DNA from: Scatophagus argus
Lineage: Eukaryota; Chordata; Actinopteri; Scatophagidae
Direction: 5' to 3'
Assembly (NCBI RefSeq): GCF_020382885.2
Contig: NC_058513.1
Location: forward strand, 11,991,641-12,055,640
Length of the DNA: 64,000 nt
A program made the translations under genes and the position numbers. How positions within the stretch are numbered: position 1 is the stretch's first letter; each line of letters opens with the position of its first letter. The notes beneath the pieces are model-generated. The model worked only from the letters and a program-made list of their open reading frames with translations. It made no database searches and was not told the origin of the DNA. Positions 36,670 to 48,510 of the stretch are shown one piece after another.

Positions 36670-39450
36670 GAGAGCATCTGCATGTGTGAGGGACACTGTG
36701 GTAGTCTGTGTGTGTGTGTGCGTGAGAGAGAGGGAGTGTTTAAATTCAGTGACAGCTGTTCATTAGTCCATTACAACCCCACACTGCTGATTCCTCGAAG
36801 CAGCAGACACCAGCAGAAAGAGACGCTGGCGATGACAGCACAGACTCTCCAGGAAAAGACAAGACACAGTTCATAGCTGCAGAAAAACAGTCAGTCATTG
36901 TTTTGTTTTAACTACTGTGCCAATTTTCATTTTTATTGAAGAAAAAAATAGGTTTTAGTCAGCTCAACAGGCTCAAATATGGGGGCAAAAATGTTGACAC
37001 GCAGCCTCAGTTTCCCTTTTTTACTGTTTTATCTCGCTGACGTGGCACAGCCTCTACCTGTGAGGTCAGGACAGTGGCAACACTTGAACTTGTTGTTCGA
37101 ATTCCTGCAGGTGCTGCTGTTTATTCCTCTGCAGAGCCTTAAGTGGAAGCCATTATTGACCTTCCTCTTCTTCTTATGTTCTTCTTCTCCTCTGCTCACT
37201 GTTGCAATATGTTGCATTTGCCGTGCAGATTGTACATGGAGGGGGGGGGGGGGGGGGGGGGGGGTCTGTTGTATGTGAGTGGGACATTATGGAAACATAT
37301 GGACGGTGTCCAGCACGGAGCTATTTCACTGAACTTTAAATTAAATCCAACACACCTGGCAGAAAGCCGTCTTGCTGCTCTACAGACCTGAAGTTTTTTG
37401 GTGGTTTAATATTTTCATACATGGGACTATAGTACCCTCCACTGGGAAAAAAAAAACAAAGTGTGAATAAATGTTCAACACAGAAAATTGGTGATAACAT
37501 TAAAACACATGTATGAGAGCTGGTGTGAAGTGAGCAAACGGATCCAGATAATATTGATGTGAGGGACATGAATAAAGAAATACAATTTAGAGACAGAGCC
37601 ACACTCTTATAATCTTCATTTTTTTTCTCCTTTCTTCCATGTATGTAACACTTCTCCCACTGATTGTCCCTACATTTTTGTGTTTTGTGTGCTTCCACTG
37701 TATTGTGAAAATGAATTAAAGTCCGTTTAGTGGTTTGCAGTGTGCATCCAGTAGTGATTTTATGTGATATTTCTTTTCAAATACTATAATATTTTTGGCT
37801 TCGTGTTGACCCAAATCCTACATGTGGCTCCAGACTAATTTTGGCATATACATTCATACAGTTCACATGCAGGAGCTGCTATACATCAGTGAAGTTAAGG
37901 CATTGTGATGATATTCAAAGGAATCTGAGAAAAGGTTTTTCATCCAGCTTCCCTCATTTTGAGCTATTCCCTCTGTGCTTCATCTAAAGCCCTTTTGCGA
38001 ATGAGCTTGTCCATCCTATCATCACACTTGCAGCTTAGCAGTGAGCCTTGTAATCTACTGTATGATAAACCCAACAGTTGCAGTGTATGGAAACGATTTT
38101 GTAGTGTTTTGCTGGGGGGGAAACAGCATGATGGCAGCGTTGCAAATCAAAAATCTCACATATCCAAGTTTCATTCAGCAACGCAGCCCCACTTTTTCCT
38201 CATCTAATTTCACCTCAGTTAACATCCGTTCCTGTGATTATACGTTAAATACCTAAATGAAATAAAGTCAGACGAGCTATCCAGCTGTTTTGCCTGACCT
38301 CTAACTTGACCTGCATCAGCATCTGGCAAGAAGTCTCTCCTACGTCGTATTTGAAAATAGAAGGCAACTGTTCATGGACTGCGTCTTGGGAAAAGAACCG
38401 GTCAAAACTCACTTGAAGATGACAGCACACACACGCAGAAAGAGAGATTTCAGGAGTGGGGAGCTGTTCTGCATATCCTGGGAGAGCCAATTGCATGAAG
38501 TGTGTTAATATGAAGAAAGAGAGAGAGAGAGAGAGTGTGTGTGTTTTTGTGTGTACATGTGGGTGACCAGTGATGGAGGAGCTAGGCGAGGGTGTGATGT
38601 ACTTTAAGAAGTTGAACGTGTTAGATAGAAGTGACCATGTGCCATTGGTGAGAAAAACTGGAGAGAAGAAAGTAAAGAGAAGAGAAAGGTGAGGAAAAAA
38701 AGTGATATGCCGTGATGGGAAAGCGCCGCGTGGAAAAAGAAGTAAGTGATGGGTGTGCAACTGAAGCAAAGAGGGAGTTATAATGTAAGTTTGTGCGTGG
38801 GATGAGGCGGAGATGGTAAAGATGGGAAAAGGGCAGAGACGGGGGGTTGAGAGGGGGGGAGAGAAAACGAAGCAAACATGCCAGAGAAGGAGAGGAGTCC
38901 GAGGGAAAGAGAGGAGAAAGGAGCAGAGGAGCGAGGGCAATGAGCTGGATTGAATACCATCTGACAGGTCCAGCTGGGAGTTTGCCCACCCCGCAGCACC
39001 GCAAAACCCCTCAATATGGAGGCCAATTACTGCTGCCCGCGTGACCGTGGCATGGCAGCATCAGAGGCACAAACCTCCTCCTCTCCTCTCCTTTCCCTTT
39101 TCCTCTACCCCCACCTCACCCCAAAAATAAATAAATAAATAAAAAAAACACTCCCACCATCTGTGCAGAGTGACAACAACCTCTATACCCTGGAAAACAC
39201 AGACCATACACTCCACATACACACGCACGCACGGGGCAAACACACACACATCAGACATGACAATTTCTAACTTTGTGTGCTTTTATACTCGACAGCAAGT
39301 CTGTGAGCGGTTTGGTTTCACTGTGTGTTTTATGACCAAAACCACACAGTGAGGTCTCATACTTTAACACATTCTGCATGTTTTTTTCCTCCTGCTTATG
39401 GCACACAAAGACAGTGAGCCACAAGCAGGGCTGGGCATTGGTGCAGTGTG
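36670..39450. other. intergenic, no gene recognised
   Basis: Includes a pure G24 tract at 37,241-37,264 and GA-rich runs near 38,515-38,535 and 38,640-38,930. The 231-codon minus-strand frame at 38,245-38,940 is an artefact of those purine runs (Ser/Leu/Phe/Pro-rich, no known domain). Confidence 0.5.
37241..37264. repeat. Pure poly(G) tract of 24 bases
   Basis: Twenty-four consecutive G on the plus strand, preceded by GGA. Runs of this length are rare in vertebrate DNA and can form G-quadruplexes; the exact length may be a sequencing estimate. Confidence 0.9.
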
Positions 39451-39809
39451 CAATCACACACACACACACACACACACACACACCACTATGGCCATTGTTC
39501 CGCAGATGCAGTGGAATTTCACCCTTTGCCAGCTTCACCTCTCTTCACAGAGCTGGGCGTGGCGCTCAGGCTGTCAGGGTGGTGGTGGTGGTGGTGGTGG
39601 TGGTGTGGAGAGTGCAGGGTGGGTGAGCATGATGTAGTGGCACCCAGTGCCCGTCGCTGTGGAGGTGACGCCCAAAATTAGCTCCGTGTGCAACCAGACA
39701 AGCTCATCTAAGTGGTGTCTTTTTGTTCTTGTGCCCTCTCTGCAACTGGTGTGTGGAAAAAAATGGGAGTACGTGACAAATAAAACATGTTGCATATACA
39801 CAGAGCTTT

Positions 39810-39862
<53 letters not shown>
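39451..39862. repeat. Three clustered microsatellites
   Basis: (CA)n at about 39,453-39,483, (TGG)n at about 39,577-39,605 and (CA)n at about 39,813-39,862. The DNA between them has no coding character. Confidence 0.93.
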
Positions 39863-39865
<3 letters not shown>

Positions 39866-39959
39866 AATCTGTTACTCTTCTAATATTTAAATTGTGTTTG
39901 AGGTTGGTTTAGTTCTGGTTCCCACCTCCGTCACTGTCCTCTCCCCACACAACCACGTT

Positions 39960-40470
39960 GTCTATGTTATGATTAGGACACTGATTAGTCCCGTGAAAAA
40001 TTTCTCTGAGATTAATCCCAAAATAATTAATCCGATAAATGCGTACCTAATCTGACAAATGGGAGTAAAACTCTCCAGATGGAGAATTACGCACAGTAGG
40101 CCTGGACCTACTCTGTGCTGTATTTCTGCATGTGCTGCGGTTTTAGTAGATCAGTTTGATCATTTTTTTAAGCAGTTAATGGAGCTCAGTTCTGGATTAT
40201 TTAATTACAGTAATTGTGTGGTATTTTCTAAATCATTCATTCGGACAATCACGCTTGAAAAGGATCCCAATTAATTGATTTTATGGGCTTTATTTGTGTC
40301 AGTTAAGCCTATTTGTCAGACATACTTAGAGTGACCATTACATTATGACGGTATCAGGCCGCTTGGAGGGTGACATGCAAATCTATGCTCAGAAAATTAG
40401 GAGTAAAATGCATTATGATAACAAGTTAATAAGATAATTCGATTTGTCCGAGATCCATAAAGGGGTTAAC
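39960..40470. promoter_or_regulatory. Candidate conserved element with OTX/K50-type sites, downstream of neurod2
   Basis: The left end packs GATTAATCCC, AATAATTAATCCG, CCTAATCTG and ACTGATTAGTCC into about 90 bp. TAATCC is the core bound by OTX/PITX-class (K50) homeodomains. CCCAATTAATTGATTTTATG follows near 40,265. There is no coding frame. Enhancer function is inference. Confidence 0.35.
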
Positions 40471-43400
40471 GAGGATTTACTGACTTCAGTATACGTCTTC
40501 CCGTCGTTATATTCTTATGATATATAATAACAATAAGGATATCACTGATAACAGGCTAATAATTATAATATTTTTTAATTTATCATTAATTTCTCTTAAG
40601 TTGTTGGATAAAATGTAGCCTAATCTTCTAAGTGAGGTTGGACCCACAGGTGAGTTTAACCGGCTAAAAGTAACACACCTAAAGAACAACACTTAACTCG
40701 GTATAAACGTCCCGATTCGTTTCATGCGTCGCTCTCTCTGCGGTCTAACGCAAAAAGTGCGTGAGCGGAGGGCTAAAAAGGGGGTCTCTTTCAGTCCGGG
40801 GCCGCGTGTGGACACTCAGCCTCCTTTAACTTCGGAGAATAATGAACAGATGCTGAGTGAATTAGGAAAGAAATACTGGGTCCCTCCCACAAGGGCCACT
40901 TTGGCAGGGGCCGCCTGGCTGCCACGTGGCGCAGCTGGCACCGGGTTGGTGGTGGTGGGCTTTACTGGTCTCTGGCTTTACTGGTGCTCAGACATTTAGC
41001 GACTTGGCACCGCGCTCCGCTATCAAATCCTCTGCCAGTCGCCGCCCCTCCCTAAAAAGAAAAAAACCCCGACTACACAGTCAAACTGAGAGGTTAGGAA
41101 ATAAAATCAGAAACGTTCCTCTCACCTTGCCCTCCGAGGCCTGCCCCTTCACATGAGACTGGAGAGCTGCAGCGGACTAATCGTGACACCGGAGGATGTT
41201 AGAAATCTCACAACGGAGACTATTGTCAGTTTCATATACAGGATGATGCGGTGACCCAATTCTATCCAATACAAAACAGTAAAATGATTCAGTATTTGAA
41301 TAGCTGTACTCATTTTTAGGCATTCAGCCACTCATACAAGTGTCTGCGTTTGCGTTTGTTGAATCAAAATGTGTCGGTCAGTGGGTCAAAAGAGGAGAAA
41401 ACCTCAGAGTCTGAGAAAATCAATTTCAATTTTTACAATTTAAATTAAGAGTGTAAAATTAACTGGGTGGCGGGATAATCAAAGTGTTACACGATAGTTA
41501 CCTAAACCTAAAATCCTCTCAGTATATTAAATATCAAGCATATATGCATATATGATGCTTAAGAATATATTCTTAATTTTCTCTAAATTATTTGTGCTCA
41601 GTAAATTGGATTGATGTATATATTCCACACACACACATTTCTTGTAGAAGAAAATCCGTTGTGTCCTTTTCTATTTGTATTTACCCTCATGTACTGAGTG
41701 AACCAATTTCGTTTCAACAAAATAATTGTAGAAATCTTAAAACATCAAACTGTTGAAGGGTATCCTGTCACTATTATAGAAAATCAAATCTGATGTTTGA
41801 GAAAAAAATATAAGAAAATATGATACAGAAATGGAGGAAAAATATGAAAATAAAATTTGTCATCTCTTAAAAATATAAAAAGCAGCTTTCTGCTTGTTTG
41901 CCCTTGATGATCACCAAAATTGCAGCCTGTCCAATTAATACATGAGCCAAATTTGTTTATTTATTTATCTATTTACTTATTATTGGTGTCTGTAGTAACC
42001 ATTTGGACTGTGGTGTGAAGTGTGTGTGTGAGCGTGTGTGTGCGTGAGTGTGTCCATTATGCCATCCCTGGGCTTCTTCATTTCAAACCAACGGGCCATT
42101 GATTCACCTGATTTTGCACCTGCCCAAATCTTTCATTAACGTGGTGAGTCAGATGGGTCATTGTGACAACAATGAAATCAAATTAGATATAGAAAATAAA
42201 AAGTTGGCGTTGTGATAAATGCAGATTTTTGCAGTGTAACTCCTTGCTTACATTTCTCCTGTTCCTGTTTTTTGCTTTTCCCCCGGTCAGTGCTGGATGG
42301 GGCAGTTTCCACCCTGCGGTGCCCAGTGCTGATTTCCCCTGGATGTCCGCGGCAACATATGGGACCCAGGGCAGTGGTCCAAAGACGAAGCCTGGTCCCA
42401 CTATTGATTTGTGAAATCACCAGTGATGTGGTGTGATCAAGCCCACATTAACTGAAACGGTCCAATATTTTTGTTTAAATATGGCTTTTGATTAAAATAC
42501 CTCAAATGTTCAGTTCAGCCCATTTTAATATTTGAACTGAACTGTCAAACAAAGCTGATTGAGCGAAAATATTCATTTTTGCAACCAGGCTTTTTTAAAA
42601 ATAACAATTTAAGGATGATGAAGTAGTTACTAATTTAGCCATTTTTGGTTAATGATGACATTTTATTGATGAATTAGTGGCTGTATTATTTTCACACTCA
42701 CCTGGGAAGTCTGAAAGGTGTGTGGTTTGGATCAAAGGCCTGGATCCACTTTCACTGTGCTGGGGAGCGAATGGAGCACTTTGAGCTAAAAATGCACTTT
42801 GTGTGTCAGGTGTTGGTACTTTATTTATTGATTAATTTATTTTACTTCTAGCTCTGAGCAACTGAGGCCTTTTGCTCACTTTCTAACTTCCCACTTACAT
42901 TCTTGAATGTACTCGTCAGGTTTAGAGTCAAAGAACTTAACAAACGGTAAAGTGTCGAATTGGTTTTGATCCCGTGTCTCTGGTGGTTTCATTCTAGCAT
43001 GAACGATTTGGTGTTCGGCTCAGCTGCTTCGAAATGCTCAGGCACTGAAATGTTTTCTGCTCAAACCAGAAAAATCATAAATCTCAATTACTCAGTGGCA
43101 GCTCATTCATGAAAGGCTCTGGATTTTCAAATTGCATTACGTGAACACACTGTAATTTGCAGGCTGTGTTTAATGCATGTGTTTTTATTGTCATACTTTC
43201 CTCATGTTGTGCATAAGCAACAGTCCTGCTGAGTAATATTCACAACATCTCAGTCTCACTAATTTTATAGTTTCACCCAAAGTGACATGTAAGGAAATAC
43301 TTTGGTTTATGAGTTGGTTTAATGAGCTGATTAAAATAAAGTGCAGATTTTTGTCTAAAAAAAAATTGCCATCTAATTCTTTCATGACAAACATTTCAAA

Positions 43401-44129
43401 GTTGATACCAGTTTTAATGTGTGTTCTACTAATTGTGTCAGTCCTGTCTCCCAGTGTTTATTGGGTTATTTGTGTATTTAACATTGATTAGAAGCGTTGG
43501 TTAATGTAATAAGACTATAAAACTGGTCTACACCAGTTCAGATTTCACTGTTCTTTTGTCCTGCTCGTCAAATATTTTAGATGTGACAGGCCAGAGCACT
43601 CACACGTACTCAAAATCAAATTGAAAATGATATAGTGTTGTGTAATCCATTTTTCTGCCCTCTAAGTCCATACAATCTTAATTTGCAAAACTTAAGATAA
43701 AAATGTTAGAATTTCACATTTATGCACCATAGACAAGATGTTTTAGATTATTATAGATAGAATTAAAATATATTCACCAGAAAAGCAATCAAAGCAAAAT
43801 TATTTTTATCACATTAATATTTTATCTATTAACTTCACACTCTCCAGAGTTATACTCTTTGAAAATTTGATTTTAATGTTTTATTTAACTAGACAAAAAA
43901 GTTGAAGTATTTTTTGGCAATGCCTGTTGAAACCTCAGTTCATATTTGTTTTCTATTTTATTAGAGAAAGAAAGAAAGAAAGAAATCTGACACACAGCTA
44001 GACTCCCTCTGATATTAATTCAGACGAGGTTTTTATTTGGGCTTTTTTTCCTTTTTAAATGTTATATTTTTGAGCTGTTTAAGGAAAATGACTGAAGCCA
44101 CTGCTGGAGGCCTGCATGCCCACGCAGCC
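40471..44129. other. intergenic with a GC-rich NFI/E-box patch
   Basis: No gene recognised. At about 40,885-41,020 a GC-rich patch has CTTTGGCAGG, CTGCCACGTGGCGCAGCTGG, CTGGCACCGGGTTGG and TTGGCACCG (41,004-41,012), meaning NFI half-sites beside E-boxes. The rest is AT-rich. A second GC-rich patch near 42,290-42,390 contains the E-box phrase CAACATATGG. Confidence 0.45.

Positions 44130-44158
<29 letters not shown>
44130..44158. repeat. Poly(A) run
   Basis: About 29 A followed by GA-rich sequence on the plus strand, about 350 bp beyond the neurod2 stop. Simple repeat; no retroelement body seen to its left. Confidence 0.9.
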
Positions 44159-44161
<3 letters not shown>

Positions 44162-44502
44162 AGAAAGAAAAAGAGAAAATGTCCCCGTGATGTTCAGAAG
44201 ATTTGCTCAATCATATCAGAAAAATTATAAAAGACTTTTTATTTCTGTTGTTTGTGTCATAACATGTGTAGGCCTATACATATTTTATGTCAGTTGCACT
44301 CATTCTGCATACAGGATATTACTGGACACACTTTGATAGGAAGTACAACAGTATAGGGATGACATCAGTAGAATACAGAAGGGAATCAGGGGACTCTTTC
44401 TGCCACCTCCATCTCTTCTCCTTTCAGAACCTCTTGTTTCCCAAACAATATTACACGATATTGGATTGTCACTATTAGATCAATACGTCTGATTGAAAGG
44501 GC

Positions 44503-45576
44503 TCAATTGTGGAAAAAAGCATTGAGATCCTCGTACGGGGGCGCCCTGTCGTGGTGCAAGTGCACATCGTGGAAAGGTGGAATGTTTTCCGAGTGTGCAC
44601 CTCCGCTGCGCGCTCCTGAGGGCCCAAAGGAGAGGCTGTGGCTGGGTCGAGACGTGGCCAGTCCGGAATAATGCATAGAGTAATGATAGTTCCTGTCTGT
44701 CTCAGAAGACTCCTGCTGTCTCCCGGACAGTCCGCCGTTCAGGCAGACGGGCGGGCTGTGCTGGCCCTCGTAGTCCGGGCTGCTATAGTCAGGGGACGTT
44801 CCTCCTGGCGGGTACGCGGCCTCGTACCCAGAACCGTAGGAATGGCTCCGTAAGTTAATCGCGCCGGTTCCGGGCTGGTAATGAGGGCTGGAGAGGCGGG
44901 AACACCGGTAAGAGTAGGGATGGACGGAGAAAGGAGAGCTGGGCATGTGGAAGCGAGCTCCATCTGAACACTGTTCGGTCAGGAAGTTCCTGGTGTTGAG
45001 CTGCAGACAGCCTGCCACCAGGTTAGTGGTGGGCTGGGACAGGCCTTTACACAACATCTGTACGTAGGTCACCACATCTGGACGTTTCCCATTGCGTAAA
45101 ATCTCCCCAAGGGCTAATATATAATTCTTGGCCAGCCTCAGAGTCTCTATCTTGGAGAGCTTTTGGGTTTTTGAGTAGCATGGCACCACTTTGCGCAGAT
45201 TGTCCAGCGCAGAATTCAAATCGTGCATGCGCGTCCGCTCCCGCGCGTTCGCCTTCAGCCGACGCACCTTGGAGCGCTCCACGCGCGCCGCCGTCATCTT
45301 GCGTTTTTTTGGGCCGCGCTTCTTGGGTTTGTCTCCACCGTTTTCGTCCTCGCAGTCCTCTTCCTCGACATCGTCATCCTCATCGTCGTCGCCGGCCATC
45401 TCAGACTCAGCTCGACTGCTGCCTTCCAGTGGCTCGTCCAGGTCGTCCTCCCCGAGATGACAGGGCTCGTGCTCGTCGTCCTTGGCCTTGCAGTCCTCGT
45501 TCTCGTTGTCCTCCACCCAGTCAGCCGCGAGCCTCTGGACGTCCGGCAGCACCTCGCTGAACAGACGGCTCAACAT
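44503..45576 (-). CDS. neurod2: neurod2, neuronal differentiation bHLH transcription factor
   Basis: NeuroD2 drives differentiation and maturation of forebrain excitatory neurons by binding E-boxes with E proteins. The single coding exon gives 357 residues (human 382). Order: [12 protein letters not shown]; an acidic stretch; the nuclear-localisation-like [10 protein letters not shown]; the bHLH with [32 protein letters not shown] and [15 protein letters not shown]; then the NeuroD-specific [20 protein letters not shown]; and a tail ending NAFFHN. I chose the ATG at 45,576 because it matches human MLTRLFSE. A frame extends 10 codons further, but a splice acceptor (TTGCAG, exon from 45,589) lies inside that extension, so it is intronic. 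The acidic region and C-terminal HYSMHYS and HLHHDR phrases mark NeuroD2. Oddities: Thr for Asn in RERNR and Leu for the usual Trp in NYIWAL. Confidence 0.95.
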   Translation of the reverse strand: MLSRLFSEVLPDVQRLAADWVEDNENEDCKAKDDEHEPCHLGEDDLDEPLEGSSRAESEMAGDDDEDDDVEEEDCEDENGGDKPKKRGPKKRKMTAARVERSKVRRLKANARERTRMHDLNSALDNLRKVVPCYSKTQKLSKIETLRLAKNYILALGEILRNGKRPDVVTYVQMLCKGLSQPTTNLVAGCLQLNTRNFLTEQCSDGARFHMPSSPFSVHPYSYRCSRLSSPHYQPGTGAINLRSHSYGSGYEAAYPPGGTSPDYSSPDYEGQHSPPVCLNGGLSGRQQESSETDRNYHYSMHYSGLATSRPSHSLSFGPSGARSGGAHSENIPPFHDVHLHHDRAPPYEDLNAFFHN

Positions 45577-45589
45577 CGTGGCAAGCAAC

Positions 45590-47037
45590 CTGCAAGAGAG
45601 ACACAATCTGAGCTTTAGGCGGGCTCTTTGGCACCCGGATGCGCTTTACGCACCCACAGGTGCGCTGTCAAAGCACGAGAAGCTGCATCAGTGAGCTCCT
45701 CTGAGGCCGTAGGCTGTTAATGTCCCGTGCTGAGGGGAAACAGACTACAATTATTATTCCGTAAATGCCTCATACACAGTTGATTAATACCACGATCTGT
45801 GATATTAATCAGTGGGGTTTTTAAATTGAGGGCCAGGATTTCTTAAGAGTTTGTTTCATTACCTGTAAGCTTATGTCAGCACACAGCCTGTAGGTCGCAG
45901 GTACAGTTTGCATTAAGACACGTTTATCTTATCTTATAGGCTGATAAGATAAGATATGTTTACAGGAAATATTGTAAACCATGCTTTTCATGTTTAGTCT
46001 CAAATATGAGGCTAAACTGAACTGGTATCTTTTTATTTTGTTACACGACATATTCCAGAAAGAGTGAATGGACTTAGATTTGAAATAAATAACTAAATAC
46101 AAATCAGATTATTTTAAAGACATTAAATAACGTTGTGGGCCTCCACATCGCTCTGTGCCCTCTCGCAGACCAGTCCAGGGAGCGGTGCTGGCCTTCCTTT
46201 GATGCCCTCCTCCAACCCCCTCCCCCCCAGGGACGCATTAAGGGCGCGGGTCCCTCCTCGGTCCAATAAATTACCAACCTGGACGAATTCCTGCACAATC
46301 AGGCGGCACCACAGGATCCCACATAGCATTTATGTCTCTGAATTAACAGAATTTTACGCAAAATGAGGATTTACCTGAAAACATTCCCACTTGAGAGATT
46401 CCTGTTTTTAAAAACTGCACGTAATTCAGCCTAAATTGTCGTAGATATTTCAGAAAATGAAATGTTGATAACGACATTGAAATTGTCCTCAGGAAAAAGA
46501 GTCTCTGAGGGTTCTTGAAGCCCATTTTGGACACGAGTCGAGACCACACAGGCCACAGAAAAAGGAAAAAAAAACCTTATCTGACTTTTCCTTTTTCTGG
46601 ATTTTAGTCCGTCTAGACTCTCTCCTGAAAGAGAGCGATGGGTTTTGGATTAGATGTGTCATGATTTAAAAAAAAATTAAACTAAAACGCGTAAAAACCG
46701 TCACCAGACCGCGTTTCAATTTAATGTTTGGCCACCATGATTTTCGTTTTGAAAGCTTACTTATTGGAAGTGTTCAGGCTTGACTCAGACTGAAGTTATT
46801 TATTAACACCTAAATAAAAATCACTGTAAAAGCTGTATCATCTCCAAATCTCAGCAGATTTTTTTTCTTCCCCAGTAAACTGAGCTCAGATGTGCGCTCG
46901 GAGTCCAAGGGCGTATTTTTTTTCTAATCTTGTAAGCACAATGTAATTAATGCCAACCAATACCTTGTCAATTAGCCCGTGTATCTCTATGGAGAATTCT
47001 ACCCCCACAGTGCGCTGACGCGCGTCGTGCAGGAGCA

Positions 47038-47081
<44 letters not shown>

Positions 47082-47498
47082 CAAATTTCCAGTAAAATAT
47101 AATAAAATAAACTCTCCAGTTCTCGTTTTCTGAGGCAAAGCAAACTGTGCGTACAAAAGTGCCAGAGTGCAGCCCATCTCTAAGGGTTCAGCGCGTATTT
47201 GTAGAATTATTTGAATAAAATCTCTCTATATATAAAAAATAACAGAAATAAACGTAGTTGGATCAATATCATCGACGTTACCAGCGATAAAGAGGTCAAA
47301 ATCAAAGAAAAAAAAATCAGTCTAGTGAGAGAAAAACATCCACGAGATTTGAGAAAGCAGTCCCTAATTTTTGATGGATGCAATTATCTCTGCATTTAAT
47401 TCCTCCATCACAAGACAACAGGCGCTAACACAAAGACGAAAACAAATCCTGATCCATGTCTGATCGGCCTGATTTCGACTGGAAATTGAGGGACTTAC
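45590..47498 (-). other. neurod2: neurod2 intron 1
   Basis: Bounded by a strong minus-strand donor (GTAAGT at 47,498-47,493) and the acceptor TTGCAG just upstream of the coding exon. NeuroD genes usually have one 5' UTR intron. It contains a (CA)n microsatellite at 47,043-47,079. Confidence 0.6.
47043..47079. repeat. (CA)n microsatellite
   Basis: About 17 CA units with one TCGCA interruption on the left. Confidence 0.93.
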
Positions 47499-47760
47499 CT
47501 CCGCGGTGGAGCTCAGTAACGGGGCAAAGCGGGTTTGTTTACACCATCTCTCTCCGGGTGGGCATCACATCCACACGCCCTGCACGGATGCTTGTGCAGG
47601 CGAGGCGCTGTGTTTGTGCTCTCACACCTCTCTCCCTCTCTCTCTCTCTCCCTCCCTCCCTCTCTCTCTCTCTCTCTCTCTCCTCTCCTGCCACCCTGCT
47701 CTGTCTTCTCTCTGCTGATGCTGCTGCTGATGCTGCTGCTGCTGCTGCTATCCGCTGCCC
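47499..47760 (-). other. neurod2: neurod2 noncoding exon 1 (probable; 5' end unknown)
   Basis: The 3' end is fixed by a consensus donor (CGCGGAG, then GTAAGTCCC). The 5' end is not visible; 47,760 is a guess. On the sense strand the exon would carry a GA-rich run (47,631-47,682) and a CAG/CAT run (47,717-47,749), both in untranslated sequence. Confidence 0.5.
47631..47682. repeat. (CT)n-rich tract
   Basis: CT-rich run with CCCT interruptions; on the neurod2 sense strand this is GAGAGA, of the kind often found near transcription starts. Confidence 0.85.
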
Positions 47761-48419
47761 AAACGCGTGGAGGGAGCCGTGTGGCACCTCAGAGGCAGGA
47801 CTGGGTGGGTTACATACCAGCTCTGATGCCAGGCCCATATGGCTGGCACGTCATTGGCAAGAGCCATCACATGAGAGCCGGTGATTGACATGCGGCCGCA
47901 TTCACAGAGACTGGCTTCCCCCTGGGGGAGAGGGACTCGCCATCTGTCACTGAGCTGAAAGAGAAAATGGAATAAGGAGTGAATGACAAAAAAAAAGAAA
48001 GGAAAAAAAAACGGCACTGGATTCAAGCAGCTTCTGTTAGCCTCCATCTTTGCGGAAAGAAACGGGGTTAATCTCATATAGAAGGTTTAGGAAAACAATC
48101 CCCTTATGAGAAATAATTAAAGCAATCCTATAATCAGTTTTACAACGGTATCATTTACATTGTTATAAACAGGGCTAATGATATTGTCGCATAAGGAAAA
48201 ACTGACAAAACCACACATAATCCATGTGATTTATTGAATATTTTATTGATACTGTTAGGAGAAACAGACCAACGTGGAGAATCCATATGCAAGAAGGCAG
48301 GTTATCAACCGCAGCAAATTCACAAGACAGAAAACACAAAAGGCCTGGGATAAATAAGGGACCCGCCATAAAGATCAGAGTCAGGGTGCAATTGCCTAAA
48401 CGAGTCAGTTGAACTGAGC

Positions 48420-48510
48420 CAAGCAGAGCTTCTTGGTTTGGGTTGCCAGGCTTGGCACAGGTGCCGGTGGGCGGGCTGGTGCCAAAGGTGGCAGAGGCAC
48501 AGATTGCAGA
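48420..48510. promoter_or_regulatory. NFI-site cluster upstream of neurod2
   Basis: Within 90 bp: GGTTGCCAGG, CTTGGCACAGGTGCCGG, CTGGTGCCAAAGG and GTGGCAG. These are closely spaced TTGGC/GCCAA half-sites about 1 kb upstream of the putative first exon. Function is inferred. Confidence 0.4.

Noticed and set aside
38245..38940. 231-codon open frame on the minus strand
   Set aside because: It is produced by GA-rich runs on the plus strand, has Ser/Leu/Phe/Pro composition with no domain, and overlapping frames are equally open. No splice or promoter context.
45577..45606. Ten-codon N-terminal extension of neurod2
   Set aside because: A splice acceptor (TTGCAG) falls within the extension, and the human protein starts at the equivalent of the ATG at 45,576.
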